A stretch of DNA of 32,069 nucleotides from NCBI GenBank assembly GCA_020441385.1, contig JAGRMG010000238.1, positions 1 to 32,069 of the forward strand. The letters are read 5' to 3'. Below are positions 7,684-15,040 of the stretch, in pieces. The notes beneath the pieces were generated by a model. The model was not told the DNA's origin, made no database searches, and saw only the letters and a program-made list of their open reading frames with translations. Every line of letters begins with the position of its first letter. Positions within the stretch are counted from its first letter, which is position 1. The position numbers and the translations under genes were made by a program. Source of the DNA: Paracoccaceae bacterium. Its GTDB lineage: Bacteria > Pseudomonadota > Alphaproteobacteria > Rhodobacterales > Rhodobacteraceae.

Positions 7684-7986
7684 ATGGGCGACAAGACCTT
7701 GACACGGATGGATCTGAGCGAAGCCGTGTTTCGCGAAGTCGGACTGTCGCGCAACGAAAGCGCGCAGCTTGTGGAAAGCGTTCTGGAACACATGTCCGAC
7801 GCGCTGGTGCGCGGCGAACAGGTGAAGATCTCGTCGTTCGGGACGTTCAGCGTGCGCGAGAAATCGGCGCGGATCGGGCGCAACCCGAAGACCGGCGAGG
7901 AGGTGCCGATCCAGCCGCGACGCGTCCTGACCTTCCGGCCATCGCATCTCATGAAGGACCGGGTTGCCGCGGGCAACCGGAAATAG
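7684..7986 (+). CDS. ihfA: Integration host factor subunit alpha
   Basis: A 100-residue HU/IHF-fold protein that pairs with IhfB to bind and sharply bend [19 protein letters not shown] is the usual alphaproteobacterial IhfA start. [14 protein letters not shown] forms the body, [12 protein letters not shown] the arm with the DNA-intercalating proline, and [13 protein letters not shown] the C-terminal strand and helix typical of the alpha subunit. The frame also opens at 7657, but GGGGA at 7674-7678 sits correctly for 7684, and the extra nine residues lack family similarity and would overlap the -10 box. ihfB is not in the window. A merR-like gene follows 14 bases later, so the two are probably co-transcribed. 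Confidence 0.93.
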   Translation: MGDKTLTRMDLSEAVFREVGLSRNESAQLVESVLEHMSDALVRGEQVKISSFGTFSVREKSARIGRNPKTGEEVPIQPRRVLTFRPSHLMKDRVAAGNRK

Positions 7987-8000
7987 GCGGGACCATCTGC

Positions 8001-8807
8001 ATGGCCAAATCACCGGACGCCTTCCGCACCATCAGCGAAGTTGCGGACTGGCTGGGCATTCAGACCCATGTCCTGCGGTTCTGGGAAAGCAAGTTCAGCC
8101 AGGTCAAGCCGGTCAAGCGCGCCGGGGGGCGGCGGTATTACCGACCCGGCGACATGCTGCTGCTTGGCGGTATCCGAAAGCTGCTGCACGACGACGGCAT
8201 GACGATAAAGGGCGTGCAGAAGATGCTTAGGGAACAGGGCGTTGCACATGTTTCTTCACTTTCTCACGCGATTGACGAAATGGCCCCGGGAATGAAGACC
8301 GTCACCGAGTCCGCCAGCGATGGCGAAGTGCCCGCCGGCGATACCGTGGTCCGTTTCCAGGGCCGCCGCGAGCCTTCGGCGGAAAAGCCCGCCGATCCCC
8401 CCGCCGAACAGATCGGTTTCGACCTGGAACAGGGTGGCGGCGCGGCCTCCGATGAGGCTGCCGAGGACAAACCCGCGCCCGAGGCGCAGCCGCGCACCGG
8501 CGCGTTGCCCTCGTTCCTGCACCGGCAGCCTCCCAATCCGCCGCCCGCATCGGACAACCCGCCGCCGGCCGGCGAGACGGCGGCGCACGAGGCGCCGCCC
8601 GCCACCGAAACCACGGCACCGCCGCCGGCGCTTGACGCGGACGCGCCCGAACCGCCCGCCGAGGACAGCATCGACTGCGCCCCCGGCCCGTTGTCGCGGC
8701 TGGCGGCGCTTGAGCGGCTGACCGCCGGGCAGGCGCGCGAGATCGCGCCGCTGGCGGCACAGCTGCGCGGATGGCTGGACAGAAACCGGCACGCCGGGTC
8801 GCGCTGA
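8001..8807 (+). CDS. MerR-family transcriptional regulator with long proline-rich tail
   Basis: A 268-residue protein. Residues 9-80 form a MerR winged helix: [22 protein letters not shown], then [18 protein letters not shown] and [19 protein letters not shown]. The rest, about 185 residues, is rich in Pro, Ala and Glu and looks disordered, apart from a short C-terminal helix ([18 protein letters not shown]). No metal or ligand cysteines are visible, so it is not a classical metal sensor. A MerR-like gene directly after ihfA is common in Alphaproteobacteria, where it remains poorly characterised. The ATG at 8001 is 14 bases past the ihfA stop. Confidence 0.82.
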   Translation: MAKSPDAFRTISEVADWLGIQTHVLRFWESKFSQVKPVKRAGGRRYYRPGDMLLLGGIRKLLHDDGMTIKGVQKMLREQGVAHVSSLSHAIDEMAPGMKTVTESASDGEVPAGDTVVRFQGRREPSAEKPADPPAEQIGFDLEQGGGAASDEAAEDKPAPEAQPRTGALPSFLHRQPPNPPPASDNPPPAGETAAHEAPPATETTAPPPALDADAPEPPAEDSIDCAPGPLSRLAALERLTAGQAREIAPLAAQLRGWLDRNRHAGSR

Positions 8808-8828
8808 GGCCGAACCGGTGATTCCCCC

Positions 8829-8856
8829 TTGCTCCCGGTCTGAAAACCGGTATGAA
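8829..8856 (+). promoter_or_regulatory. Putative promoter of tRNA-Pro
   Basis: TTGCTC (8829-8834) and TATGAA (8851-8856) are 16 bases apart and place transcription start a few bases before the tRNA at 8868. The spacer holds a perfect CCGGT-N6-ACCGG inverted repeat (8835-8850). The -35 match is only 3/6. Confidence 0.35.
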
Positions 8857-8867
8857 CACCGCATCGT

Positions 8868-8944
8868 CGGGCTATGGCGCAGCCTGGTAGCGCGTCCGTC
8901 TGGGGGACGGAAGGTCGCAGGTTCGAGTCCTGCTAGCCCGACCA
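8868..8944 (+). tRNA. tRNA-Pro (anticodon GGG)
   Basis: A 77-base cloverleaf. Acceptor strand CGGGCTA pairs with TAGCCCG, the D loop contains AGCCTGGTAG, the anticodon arm TCCGT/ACGGA encloses CTGGGGG with anticodon GGG, and the T arm GCAGG-TTCGAGT-CCTGC is perfect. The 3' CCA is encoded. GGG reads CCC and CCU proline codons. CCC is frequent in this GC-rich genome. Confidence 0.97.
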
Positions 8945-9026
8945 ATTCACGCCGGCGATTCTCCGCCCCGCCCGGCCGCCGCGGCGCAAGTCACAGCCCT
9001 GGCGCAGCCGCGCGAAAGGATGCTGC

Positions 9027-10103
9027 ATGACCGGTGTTTGCCCCAGCCAGCAGATCGAGGCGATGATCGCCGAAGGCACCATCGCCGCCGATCCGCCGGT
9101 CCTGCCCGAACAGGTGCAGCCGGCCAGCCTGGATCTGCGCCTGGGCGCGCGCGCCTATAGGGTGCGGGCGTCGTTCCTGGCCGGTCATGGCCGCAGCGTT
9201 GCCGACCGGCTGGCCGAGTTCGAGATGCACAGGATCGACCTGACCGGCGGCGCGGTGCTGGAAAAGGGCTGTGTCTATCTGGTGCCGCTGATGGAAAGCC
9301 TGGCCCTGCCCCGCGGCATGACGGCAGTGGCCAACGCCAAGAGCTCGACCGGGCGGCTCGATCTGCTGACCCGCACCATCACCGATGGCGGCACCGAGTT
9401 CGACCGCGTGCCCGAAGCCTATCGCGGCCCGCTATACGCCGAGATCTGCCCGCGCAGCTTTTCGGTGCTGGTGCGCCCCGGCATGAGGCTCAACCAGATC
9501 CGGTTCCGCCGTGGCCAGGCGGCGCTGGAAGACGCCGACCTGAAGGCACTGCACGCACGCACGCCGCTGGTCGACGGCCCCGCGGTGATCCGCGACGGGC
9601 TGGGATTCTCGGTGGATCTGCGCCTGCCCGGCAACGATCTCGTCGGCTACCGCGCCAAGCCGCATACCGGGCTCATCGACCTTGGCCGGATCGGCCATTA
9701 CGACCCGTCAGAATACTGGGAGGAAGTGCGCACATCGCAGGGGCGCATCATTCTCGACCCCGGCGCCTTCTACATTTTGGTCAGCCGCGAGGCGGTGCAT
9801 ATTCCGCCCGAATACGCCGCCGAAATGGCCCCCTATCTGGCGATGGTGGGCGAATTCCGGGTGCATTACGCGGGCTTTTTCGACCCCGGCTTCGGCCATG
9901 CGGCGGCCGGCGGCGCGGGTTCGCGCGGGGTGCTCGAGGTGCGCTGTCACGAGGCGCCCTTCGTGCTGGAACATGGCCAGGTCGTCGGCCGGCTGGTCTA
10001 TGAACGCATGGCCGAGGTGCCGACCCAGCTTTACGGCGCCGGCATCGCATCGAACTATCAGGGCCAGGGACTGAAGCTGAGCAAGCATTTCCGCAGCGGC
10101 TGA
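9027..10103 (+). CDS. dcd: dCTP deaminase, long two-domain alphaproteobacterial form
   Basis: A 358-residue protein made of two dUTPase/Dcd-like halves, about twice the length of E. coli Dcd (193). The first half has VLPEQVQPASLDLRLG, the YLVPLMESLALP strand, and NAKSSTGRLDLLTRTITDGGTEFDRVPEAYRGPLYAEI, the Dcd core including the phosphate-binding Ser-Ser-x-Gly-Arg and the T-D-G-G-x-E-F turn. The second half repeats the fold with PGAFYILVSREAVHIPPEYAAEM, HYAGFFDPGFGHA and EVRCHEAPFVLEHGQVVGRLVYE. It deaminates dCTP to dUTP for thymidylate synthesis. AAAGGA at 9014-9019 sets the start. It converges on the FAD monooxygenase with only 11 bases between stops. Confidence 0.9.
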   Translation: MTGVCPSQQIEAMIAEGTIAADPPVLPEQVQPASLDLRLGARAYRVRASFLAGHGRSVADRLAEFEMHRIDLTGGAVLEKGCVYLVPLMESLALPRGMTAVANAKSSTGRLDLLTRTITDGGTEFDRVPEAYRGPLYAEICPRSFSVLVRPGMRLNQIRFRRGQAALEDADLKALHARTPLVDGPAVIRDGLGFSVDLRLPGNDLVGYRAKPHTGLIDLGRIGHYDPSEYWEEVRTSQGRIILDPGAFYILVSREAVHIPPEYAAEMAPYLAMVGEFRVHYAGFFDPGFGHAAAGGAGSRGVLEVRCHEAPFVLEHGQVVGRLVYERMAEVPTQLYGAGIASNYQGQGLKLSKHFRSG

Positions 10104-10114
10104 GGGATCGCGCG

Positions 10115-11284
10115 TCAGACGGTCACGTCATGGCGGTAGATCCAGTCAAAGCGGCGTACCATCCGCCCCGGCATCACCGCCCCGCCCAGCCGCAGGCCCA
10201 GATGCGCGGCGCCGCGCAGCGCCGGTGTCCGCAGGTGGTATTTCCAGGCGTTGCCGTTGGCCGCTGCGATAACGCGCGCCGAGCGGGGGCGCCGACGGGC
10301 CTGATACCGCGCCAGCCCGTCCTCGGGCGTAGCGGAACGGGCCAGGGAATCGGCCAGAACCCAGGCATCTTCCAGCGCCATGTTGGCGCCCTGCGCCATG
10401 AAGGGCAGCGTGGGATGCGCCGCATCGCCCAGCAGCGCCACGCGCCCGTCATGCCAGCGCGCCGCCACCGGGTGGCGGAACAGCCCCCAGAGGCGAACGT
10501 CCTCGACCCGCTCGAGCAGTGCCGTGGCGGTACGCTCAAAGCCGGCGAACACCGCGCGCAGGTTGTCCGGGTCGTCGCCATGGTGCCAGCCTTCGTCGGC
10601 CCAATCGGCGCGCTCCTGCACCGCCACGATATTGACCGCGCTGCCCTGGCGCAGCGGATAGCAGACCAGATGCCGCCCCGGCCCCATGAACACCTGCGCC
10701 TCGGGGCCCAGCCCGGCATCGTTGGCCACCACCGCGCGCCAGGCCACCTGGCCGGTGAAGAACGGCGCATCCGCCCCGTTCAGCGCCACCCGTGCCCGCG
10801 AATGCAGCCCGTCGGCGCCGATCGCCAGGCCGGGGCGAATCTGCGCGCCGCTGGCCAGATGCAGCACCGGCTCGGGGCCGGGATCGACCCGCTCGACCTT
10901 CTGCAACAGCCGCACCTGAACGCCCGCCGCCCGCACCGCGCCGGCCAGCAGGTCGATCAGGTCGGCGCGATGCACGAAGTAATAGGCCATGTCGGGTGCG
11001 TGGCGCGCCAGATCCAGACGCAGCAATTCGCCCGGCCGCGCGTGATCGCGCAGCACCACGGCGCGCGCCCGGACGGCACCGCGCGCCAGCTCGTCCTCAA
11101 GCCCCAGCGCGCGCAGCACGGCAACGCCGTTGGGGCTGATCTGCAAGCCGGCGCCGACCTCGGTGATTGCCTCGGCCTGTTCCAGCACCGTGACCTCGGC
11201 ACCGCGCGCCCGGAGGCAGAGCGCGGCCGCAAGCCCGCCGATGCCGGCCCCGATGATGGTGATCTTGCGCCCGTCGAGTGTCAT
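10115..11284 (-). CDS. FAD-dependent aromatic monooxygenase, salicylate/3-hydroxybenzoate hydroxylase-like
   Basis: A 389-residue group A flavoprotein monooxygenase. GAGIGG (12-17) with E35 binds the FAD ADP part, a DG motif appears in AIGADGLHSRAR, and GDAAHP around 286-290 with PFMAQGANMALEDA closes the FAD site. It resembles enzymes hydroxylating monocyclic aromatic acids with NAD(P)H and oxygen. No ring-cleavage or transport genes lie nearby, so the substrate is unknown. The open frame reaches 11377, but that extension runs through the dksA terminator, so MTLDGRKI at 11284 is taken as the start. It follows dksA on the same strand but is separated from it by that terminator. Confidence 0.83.
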   Translation of the reverse strand: MTLDGRKITIIGAGIGGLAAALCLRARGAEVTVLEQAEAITEVGAGLQISPNGVAVLRALGLEDELARGAVRARAVVLRDHARPGELLRLDLARHAPDMAYYFVHRADLIDLLAGAVRAAGVQVRLLQKVERVDPGPEPVLHLASGAQIRPGLAIGADGLHSRARVALNGADAPFFTGQVAWRAVVANDAGLGPEAQVFMGPGRHLVCYPLRQGSAVNIVAVQERADWADEGWHHGDDPDNLRAVFAGFERTATALLERVEDVRLWGLFRHPVAARWHDGRVALLGDAAHPTLPFMAQGANMALEDAWVLADSLARSATPEDGLARYQARRRPRSARVIAAANGNAWKYHLRTPALRGAAHLGLRLGGAVMPGRMVRRFDWIYRHDVTV

Positions 11285-11301
11285 GGCATCCGTTTTAACG
11301 C

Positions 11302-11329
11302 AAAAACGCCGGGGCGATAGACCCCGGCG
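11302..11329 (-). terminator. Rho-independent terminator of dksA
   Basis: On the minus strand CGCCGGGG (11329-11322) pairs perfectly with CCCCGGCG (11314-11307) around a seven-base loop and is followed by TTTTT (11306-11302). It lies about 45 bases after the dksA stop and 18 bases before the monooxygenase start. It should end dksA transcripts and insulate the next gene. Confidence 0.85.
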
Positions 11330-11373
11330 CCTTGCAATCCTGCCACGGCCCGCGGCCGGACCCGGCGCATGGT

Positions 11374-11796
11374 TCAATCGTCGCGATGCACCTTCTCGCG
11401 GCGTTCGTGGCGTTCCTGGGCCTCAAGGCTCATGGTCGCGATCGGGCGCGCGTCCAGCCGCTTGAGCGAGATCGGCTCTCCCGTCACTTCGCAATAGCCG
11501 TATTCGCCCTCCTCGATGCGCCGCAGAGCCGCGTCGATCTTGGCCACCAGCTTGCGCTGCCGGTCGCGGGTGCGCAATTCCAGCGCGCGGTCGGTCTCCT
11601 CGCTGGCGCGGTCGGCCACATCGGGAATGTTGCGGGTGCTGTCCTGCAACCCCTCGATCGTGTCGCGGCTGCCTTCCAGCAGTTCCTGCCGCCAGACATC
11701 CAGCTTGCGGCGAAAATACTCGAGCTGCCTTTCGTTCATGAAAGGTTCATCCTCGGCCGGCCGGTAGTCGTCGGGGAGAAATGCTGCCTGTTTCAT
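11374..11796 (-). CDS. dksA: RNA polymerase-binding transcription factor DksA, single-cysteine form
   Basis: A 140-residue DksA. The long coiled coil spans about 20-95 with the tip sequence DVADRAS (59-65), which carries the Asp and Ala that reach into the RNA polymerase secondary channel. The zinc-finger region GYCEVTGEPISLKRLDARPIATMSLEAQERH keeps only C102; the other three cysteine positions are T105, S123 and A126. This is the pattern of alphaproteobacterial DksA, thought to fold without normal zinc binding. With ppGpp, DksA controls rRNA and amino-acid promoters. The start at 11796 has AGAGGA about ten bases upstream; a longer frame to 11835 lacks support. Confidence 0.93.
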   Translation of the reverse strand: MKQAAFLPDDYRPAEDEPFMNERQLEYFRRKLDVWRQELLEGSRDTIEGLQDSTRNIPDVADRASEETDRALELRTRDRQRKLVAKIDAALRRIEEGEYGYCEVTGEPISLKRLDARPIATMSLEAQERHERREKVHRDD

Positions 11797-11980
11797 GTGT
11801 GTTCCTCTGGTTTTGGAACGAACGTCCGTCATCAATGCAATCCTAGACTTCTGGCGCCCCTTCTGCCGCTGCGTTTATCCGACGCCTGCCAGATTGTCAC
11901 TACACAATGCCGCCCCGGATCGGCTAAAAGCGCGACGAATGCACGCGCGCGGACACGAAACAGCAAAGGGTTGGAAAAGC

Positions 11981-12820
11981 ATGAAATTTCAAGGCACCAA
12001 GGAATATGTCGCGACGGACGACCTGACCATCGCGGTCAATGCGGCCGTCACGCTCGAGCGCCCGCTGCTGGTCAAGGGCGAACCCGGAACGGGCAAGACC
12101 GAACTGGCCCGGCAGGTGGCCGACGCGCTGGGGCTGGCGATGATCGAATGGAACGTCAAGTCGACCACCCGCGCGCAGCAGGGGCTTTACGAATACGACG
12201 CGGTCAGCCGCCTGCGCGACAGCCAGCTGGGCGAGGAAAGGGTGCATGACGTTCGCAACTACATCCGCAAGGGCAAGTTGTGGCAGGCCTTTGAATCGGA
12301 TGAAAGGGTGGTGCTTCTGATCGACGAGATCGACAAGGCCGACATCGAGTTCCCCAACGACCTGTTGCAGGAGTTGGACAAGATGGAATTCTACGTCTAC
12401 GAGACCGGGGAGACCATCGCCGCGCGCCATCGCCCGATCGTCATCATCACCTCGAACAACGAAAAGGAACTGCCCGACGCGTTCCTGCGGCGCTGTTTCT
12501 TCCACTATATCCGCTTTCCCGACGAGGCCACGATGCGCAAGATCGTGGACGTGCATCACCCCGGCATCAGGGAATCGCTTCTGAGCACCGCGCTGACCCA
12601 GTTCTACGAAGTGCGGGAGACCCCGGGGCTGAAGAAGAAGCCCTCGACCTCGGAAGTGCTGGACTGGCTGAAACTGCTGCTGGCCGAGGATCTCGATGCC
12701 GAGGATCTCAAGCGCGACGGCGCCAGCGCGCTGCCCAAGCTGCATGGCGCGCTGCTGAAGAACGAACAGGACGTGCATCTGTTCGAGCGGCTGGCCTTCA
12801 TGGCGCGCGGGCGGCGCTGA
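11981..12820 (+). CDS. MoxR-family AAA+ ATPase
   Basis: A 279-residue MoxR-type AAA+ ATPase. Walker A is GEPGTGKT (33-40). Walker B is VVLLIDEIDKAD with D115-E116. Sensor 1 is IITSNNEKELPDAFLRRC, ending in the arginine-finger region. MoxR ATPases act as chaperones that insert cofactors into, or mature, protein complexes together with VWA-domain partners. A CoxE-like VWA gene lies 2.2 kb downstream on the same strand, with three genes between. The open frame begins at 11795, but MKFQGTKEYV at 11981 is the family start. The 176-base gap before the next gene leaves operon membership open. Confidence 0.9.
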   Translation: MKFQGTKEYVATDDLTIAVNAAVTLERPLLVKGEPGTGKTELARQVADALGLAMIEWNVKSTTRAQQGLYEYDAVSRLRDSQLGEERVHDVRNYIRKGKLWQAFESDERVVLLIDEIDKADIEFPNDLLQELDKMEFYVYETGETIAARHRPIVIITSNNEKELPDAFLRRCFFHYIRFPDEATMRKIVDVHHPGIRESLLSTALTQFYEVRETPGLKKKPSTSEVLDWLKLLLAEDLDAEDLKRDGASALPKLHGALLKNEQDVHLFERLAFMARGRR

Positions 12821-12996
12821 TCGCGCCCCTGGCCGCCCGCCGGGTGGCGTCGTCGCCGGCGCGATTGTTCACCCATGGGCACGAATGAAAGGTCAATCCG
12901 GCCATTGTCGTCAGAAAGTTGCGGCAAGGGGCCGGGAAATCTGTTAACCCTGCGAAGATGTTGAGCGGTCCGCCGCCCTCTGCCAACGTGAGTGCC

Positions 12997-13452
12997 ATGC
13001 CCGTAGCCAGTTCCCTCGTCATCCGGCCCCTGCGCGCCGCCGACCGGCCGGACTGGGCAGTGCTGTGGACGGGTTATCTGGACTTTTATGAAACCACGGT
13101 GACGGAAGCCGTCTATGACAGCACCTTCGCCCGGCTGCTGGGCGACGATCCGCGCGATTTGAACTGTCTGGTGGCCCAGCGCGACGGGCGGCTCGTCGGG
13201 CTGGCGCATTACCTGTTCCACCGTCATGCCTGGAAGATCGAGGACGTCTGCTATCTGCAAGACCTCTATGCCCGCCCGGAGGCACGCAACAGCGGCATCG
13301 GCCGCGCCCTGATCGAGGCGGTCTATGCCGCCGCCGACGCCAACGGCACACCGACGGTCTACTGGCTGACCCAGGATTTCAACGAAACCGCGCGCCGCCT
13401 TTACGACCGTATCGGCAAGGTGACGCCCTTCATCCGGTATTCGCGCCCATGA
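12997..13452 (+). CDS. GNAT-family N-acetyltransferase
   Basis: About 151 residues with the GNAT fold: SLVIRPLRAADRPDWAVLWTGYLDFY at the start, the central CYLQDLYARPEARNSGIGRALIEAV with the acetyl-CoA loop (RNSGIG), and TVYWLTQDFNETARRLYDRIG at the end, a common last-helix pattern. The substrate cannot be read from sequence. In-frame starts also exist at 12919 and 12958; 12997 is preferred because the GNAT core begins right after it. Its TGA overlaps the next gene's ATG (ATGA at 13449-13452), so translation of the two is coupled. Confidence 0.78.
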   Translation: MPVASSLVIRPLRAADRPDWAVLWTGYLDFYETTVTEAVYDSTFARLLGDDPRDLNCLVAQRDGRLVGLAHYLFHRHAWKIEDVCYLQDLYARPEARNSGIGRALIEAVYAAADANGTPTVYWLTQDFNETARRLYDRIGKVTPFIRYSRP

Positions 13453-14819
13453 TCCGTTTGTGCCTTGTGACCGCTGCCCTGATTCTCGGTGCCTGCTCGG
13501 ACACCCGGATGCAGGACACGCCGACCCGGGCCGCACAGATCTCGGATAGTACGCTGCCGCCGATGAAGGTGTTCACCGCCCCGCGCCCGGACGCGCCCTT
13601 GCGGTCGAACGGCAATATCGGCGCCGACTTCCTGTCGCTGCATTTCGAACTGGAAAGCGGGCGCAAACTCCCCGTTCTGACCCGCTTCGAAGGCCCGATC
13701 ACGGTGCGCGTGACCGGCAGCCCGCCACCCAGCCTGGAACCCGACCTGCACCGCCTGATCGCGCGGCTGCGCAGCGAGGCCGGCATCGACATCAGCCGCA
13801 CTTCCGGCGGCCCGGCCAGCATCACCATCGAAGCGGTCAGCCGCGCCGACATCCGCCGCGCCCTGCCCGACGCCGCCTGTTTCGTGGTTCCCAACGTCTC
13901 GAGCCTCGCCGAATTCCGGCGCGACCGGCGCAAGCCCAAGACCAGCTGGGCCGACCTGACCACCCGCACCCGGCTGGGCGTGTTCGTGCCCTTCGATTCC
14001 AGCCCGCAGGAGGTCCGCGACTGCCTGCACGAGGAACTGGCCCAGGCGCTGGGGCCGCTGAACGATCTCTACCGGCTGCCGGATTCGGTGTTCAACGACG
14101 ACAACGTGCATACCGTGCTGACCGGGTTCGACATGCTGATTCTGCGCACCACCTATGCCCCGGAACTGCACAGCGGCATGACCGAGGCGCAGGTCTCCGC
14201 GCGCCTTCCGGCAATTCTGGCACGGCTCAATCCGCGCGGCAATCTGGTCGAACCCTATCCCGTGACCGCCACGCCCCGGGCCTGGATCGACGCGGTGCAG
14301 ACCGCGCTCGGCCCCGGCGTCAGCCCCGACGCCCGGCGCGCCGCGGCCAGCGCGGCGGCCCGTACCGCCGAACAGATGGGCTGGGACGATCAGCGCCGCG
14401 CCTTCAGCTATTACATGCTGGGCCGGATGACCCAGGTCTATGATCCCGCGGTGGCACAGCAGTATTACGGCAACGCGCTGCATTACCTGGCCCGCACACC
14501 CGGCACCGATCTGCACCGCGCCTATCTGACCACCCAGACCGCCGCCTACGCGATCTCGACCGGCGATGGCGCCACGGCGCTGCGCCAGATCGGCCCCAGC
14601 CTCGATGCGGCCGCGCGCAACGAGAACGCCGCCCTGCTGGCAACGCTGATGCTGCTTCAGGCCGAGGCGCTGGACCTGACCGGCCAGCCCGAGCGCGCAC
14701 GCGCCGTCAGGCTGGACAGCCTGGGCTGGGCGCGCTACGGCTTCGGCTCGGACTGGGCGGTCCGGGCCAAGATGCAGGAAATCGCGGCCCTCAATCCCAA
14801 GGGGCGGCTCGGCGGCTGA
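13449..14819 (+). CDS. DUF2927 family lipoprotein
   Basis: A 456-residue secreted lipoprotein. The signal peptide MIRLCLVTAALILGACSD has the lipobox LGAC with C16. The body contains the DUF2927 pattern: SLHFELESGRKLPVLTRFEGPITVRV, then CFVVPNVSSLAEF, DCLHEELAQALGPLNDLYRLPDSVFNDDNVHTVLTGFDMLILRTTY. The HEELAQALGPLND segment has the look of a metallopeptidase-like helix (H-E-x-x-Q), though activity is unproven. The C-terminal third is Ala-rich and helical, perhaps TPR-like. It is translationally coupled to the GNAT gene and precedes the small membrane protein and the VWA gene, suggesting an envelope-related role for the module. Confidence 0.83.
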   Translation: MIRLCLVTAALILGACSDTRMQDTPTRAAQISDSTLPPMKVFTAPRPDAPLRSNGNIGADFLSLHFELESGRKLPVLTRFEGPITVRVTGSPPPSLEPDLHRLIARLRSEAGIDISRTSGGPASITIEAVSRADIRRALPDAACFVVPNVSSLAEFRRDRRKPKTSWADLTTRTRLGVFVPFDSSPQEVRDCLHEELAQALGPLNDLYRLPDSVFNDDNVHTVLTGFDMLILRTTYAPELHSGMTEAQVSARLPAILARLNPRGNLVEPYPVTATPRAWIDAVQTALGPGVSPDARRAAASAAARTAEQMGWDDQRRAFSYYMLGRMTQVYDPAVAQQYYGNALHYLARTPGTDLHRAYLTTQTAAYAISTGDGATALRQIGPSLDAAARNENAALLATLMLLQAEALDLTGQPERARAVRLDSLGWARYGFGSDWAVRAKMQEIAALNPKGRLGG

Positions 14820-14868
14820 CTGACGCCGGCCGCCGCCCCGACACACGAGGCGGGCGGACGAGAGTGAC

Positions 14869-15036
14869 ATGCTGATCATCGCGGCGGCGCTGCTGGGCGC
14901 CATCCTCGGTGCGCTGAACGCGCGACGGCGCGGCGGCAAGCCCGCCGACATGGCGCAATACGCCGCCGCGACCGGTATCGTATTCGCATTGATCGGGTTC
15001 GCCGTGACGATCCTTCTGGCCCGGATGGGAGGTTAG
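14869..15036 (+). CDS. Small two-helix membrane protein (55 residues)
   Basis: The frame from ATG 14869 to TAG 15034-15036 encodes MLIIAAALLGAILGALNARR, a Gly/Lys/Asp loop, and a second hydrophobic segment TGIVFALIGFAVTILLARMGG. Two transmembrane helices with a basic loop (RRRGGK) predict both ends outside or both inside, the loop probably cytoplasmic. A GAGAG stretch lies just upstream. It ends four bases before the VWA gene and begins 49 bases after DUF2927, with no room for another gene. Codon use matches its neighbours. It is short enough to be missed by length cut-offs. Function unknown; it could anchor or cap the MoxR/VWA assembly. Confidence 0.72.
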   Translation: MLIIAAALLGAILGALNARRRGGKPADMAQYAAATGIVFALIGFAVTILLARMGG

Positions 15037-15040
15037 ACGC

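Noticed and set aside
13401-14951. 516-residue minus-strand frame opposite the DUF2927 gene
   Set aside because: Low-complexity Gly/Arg/Ala/His translation; the sense strand has a signal peptide, lipobox and family motifs.
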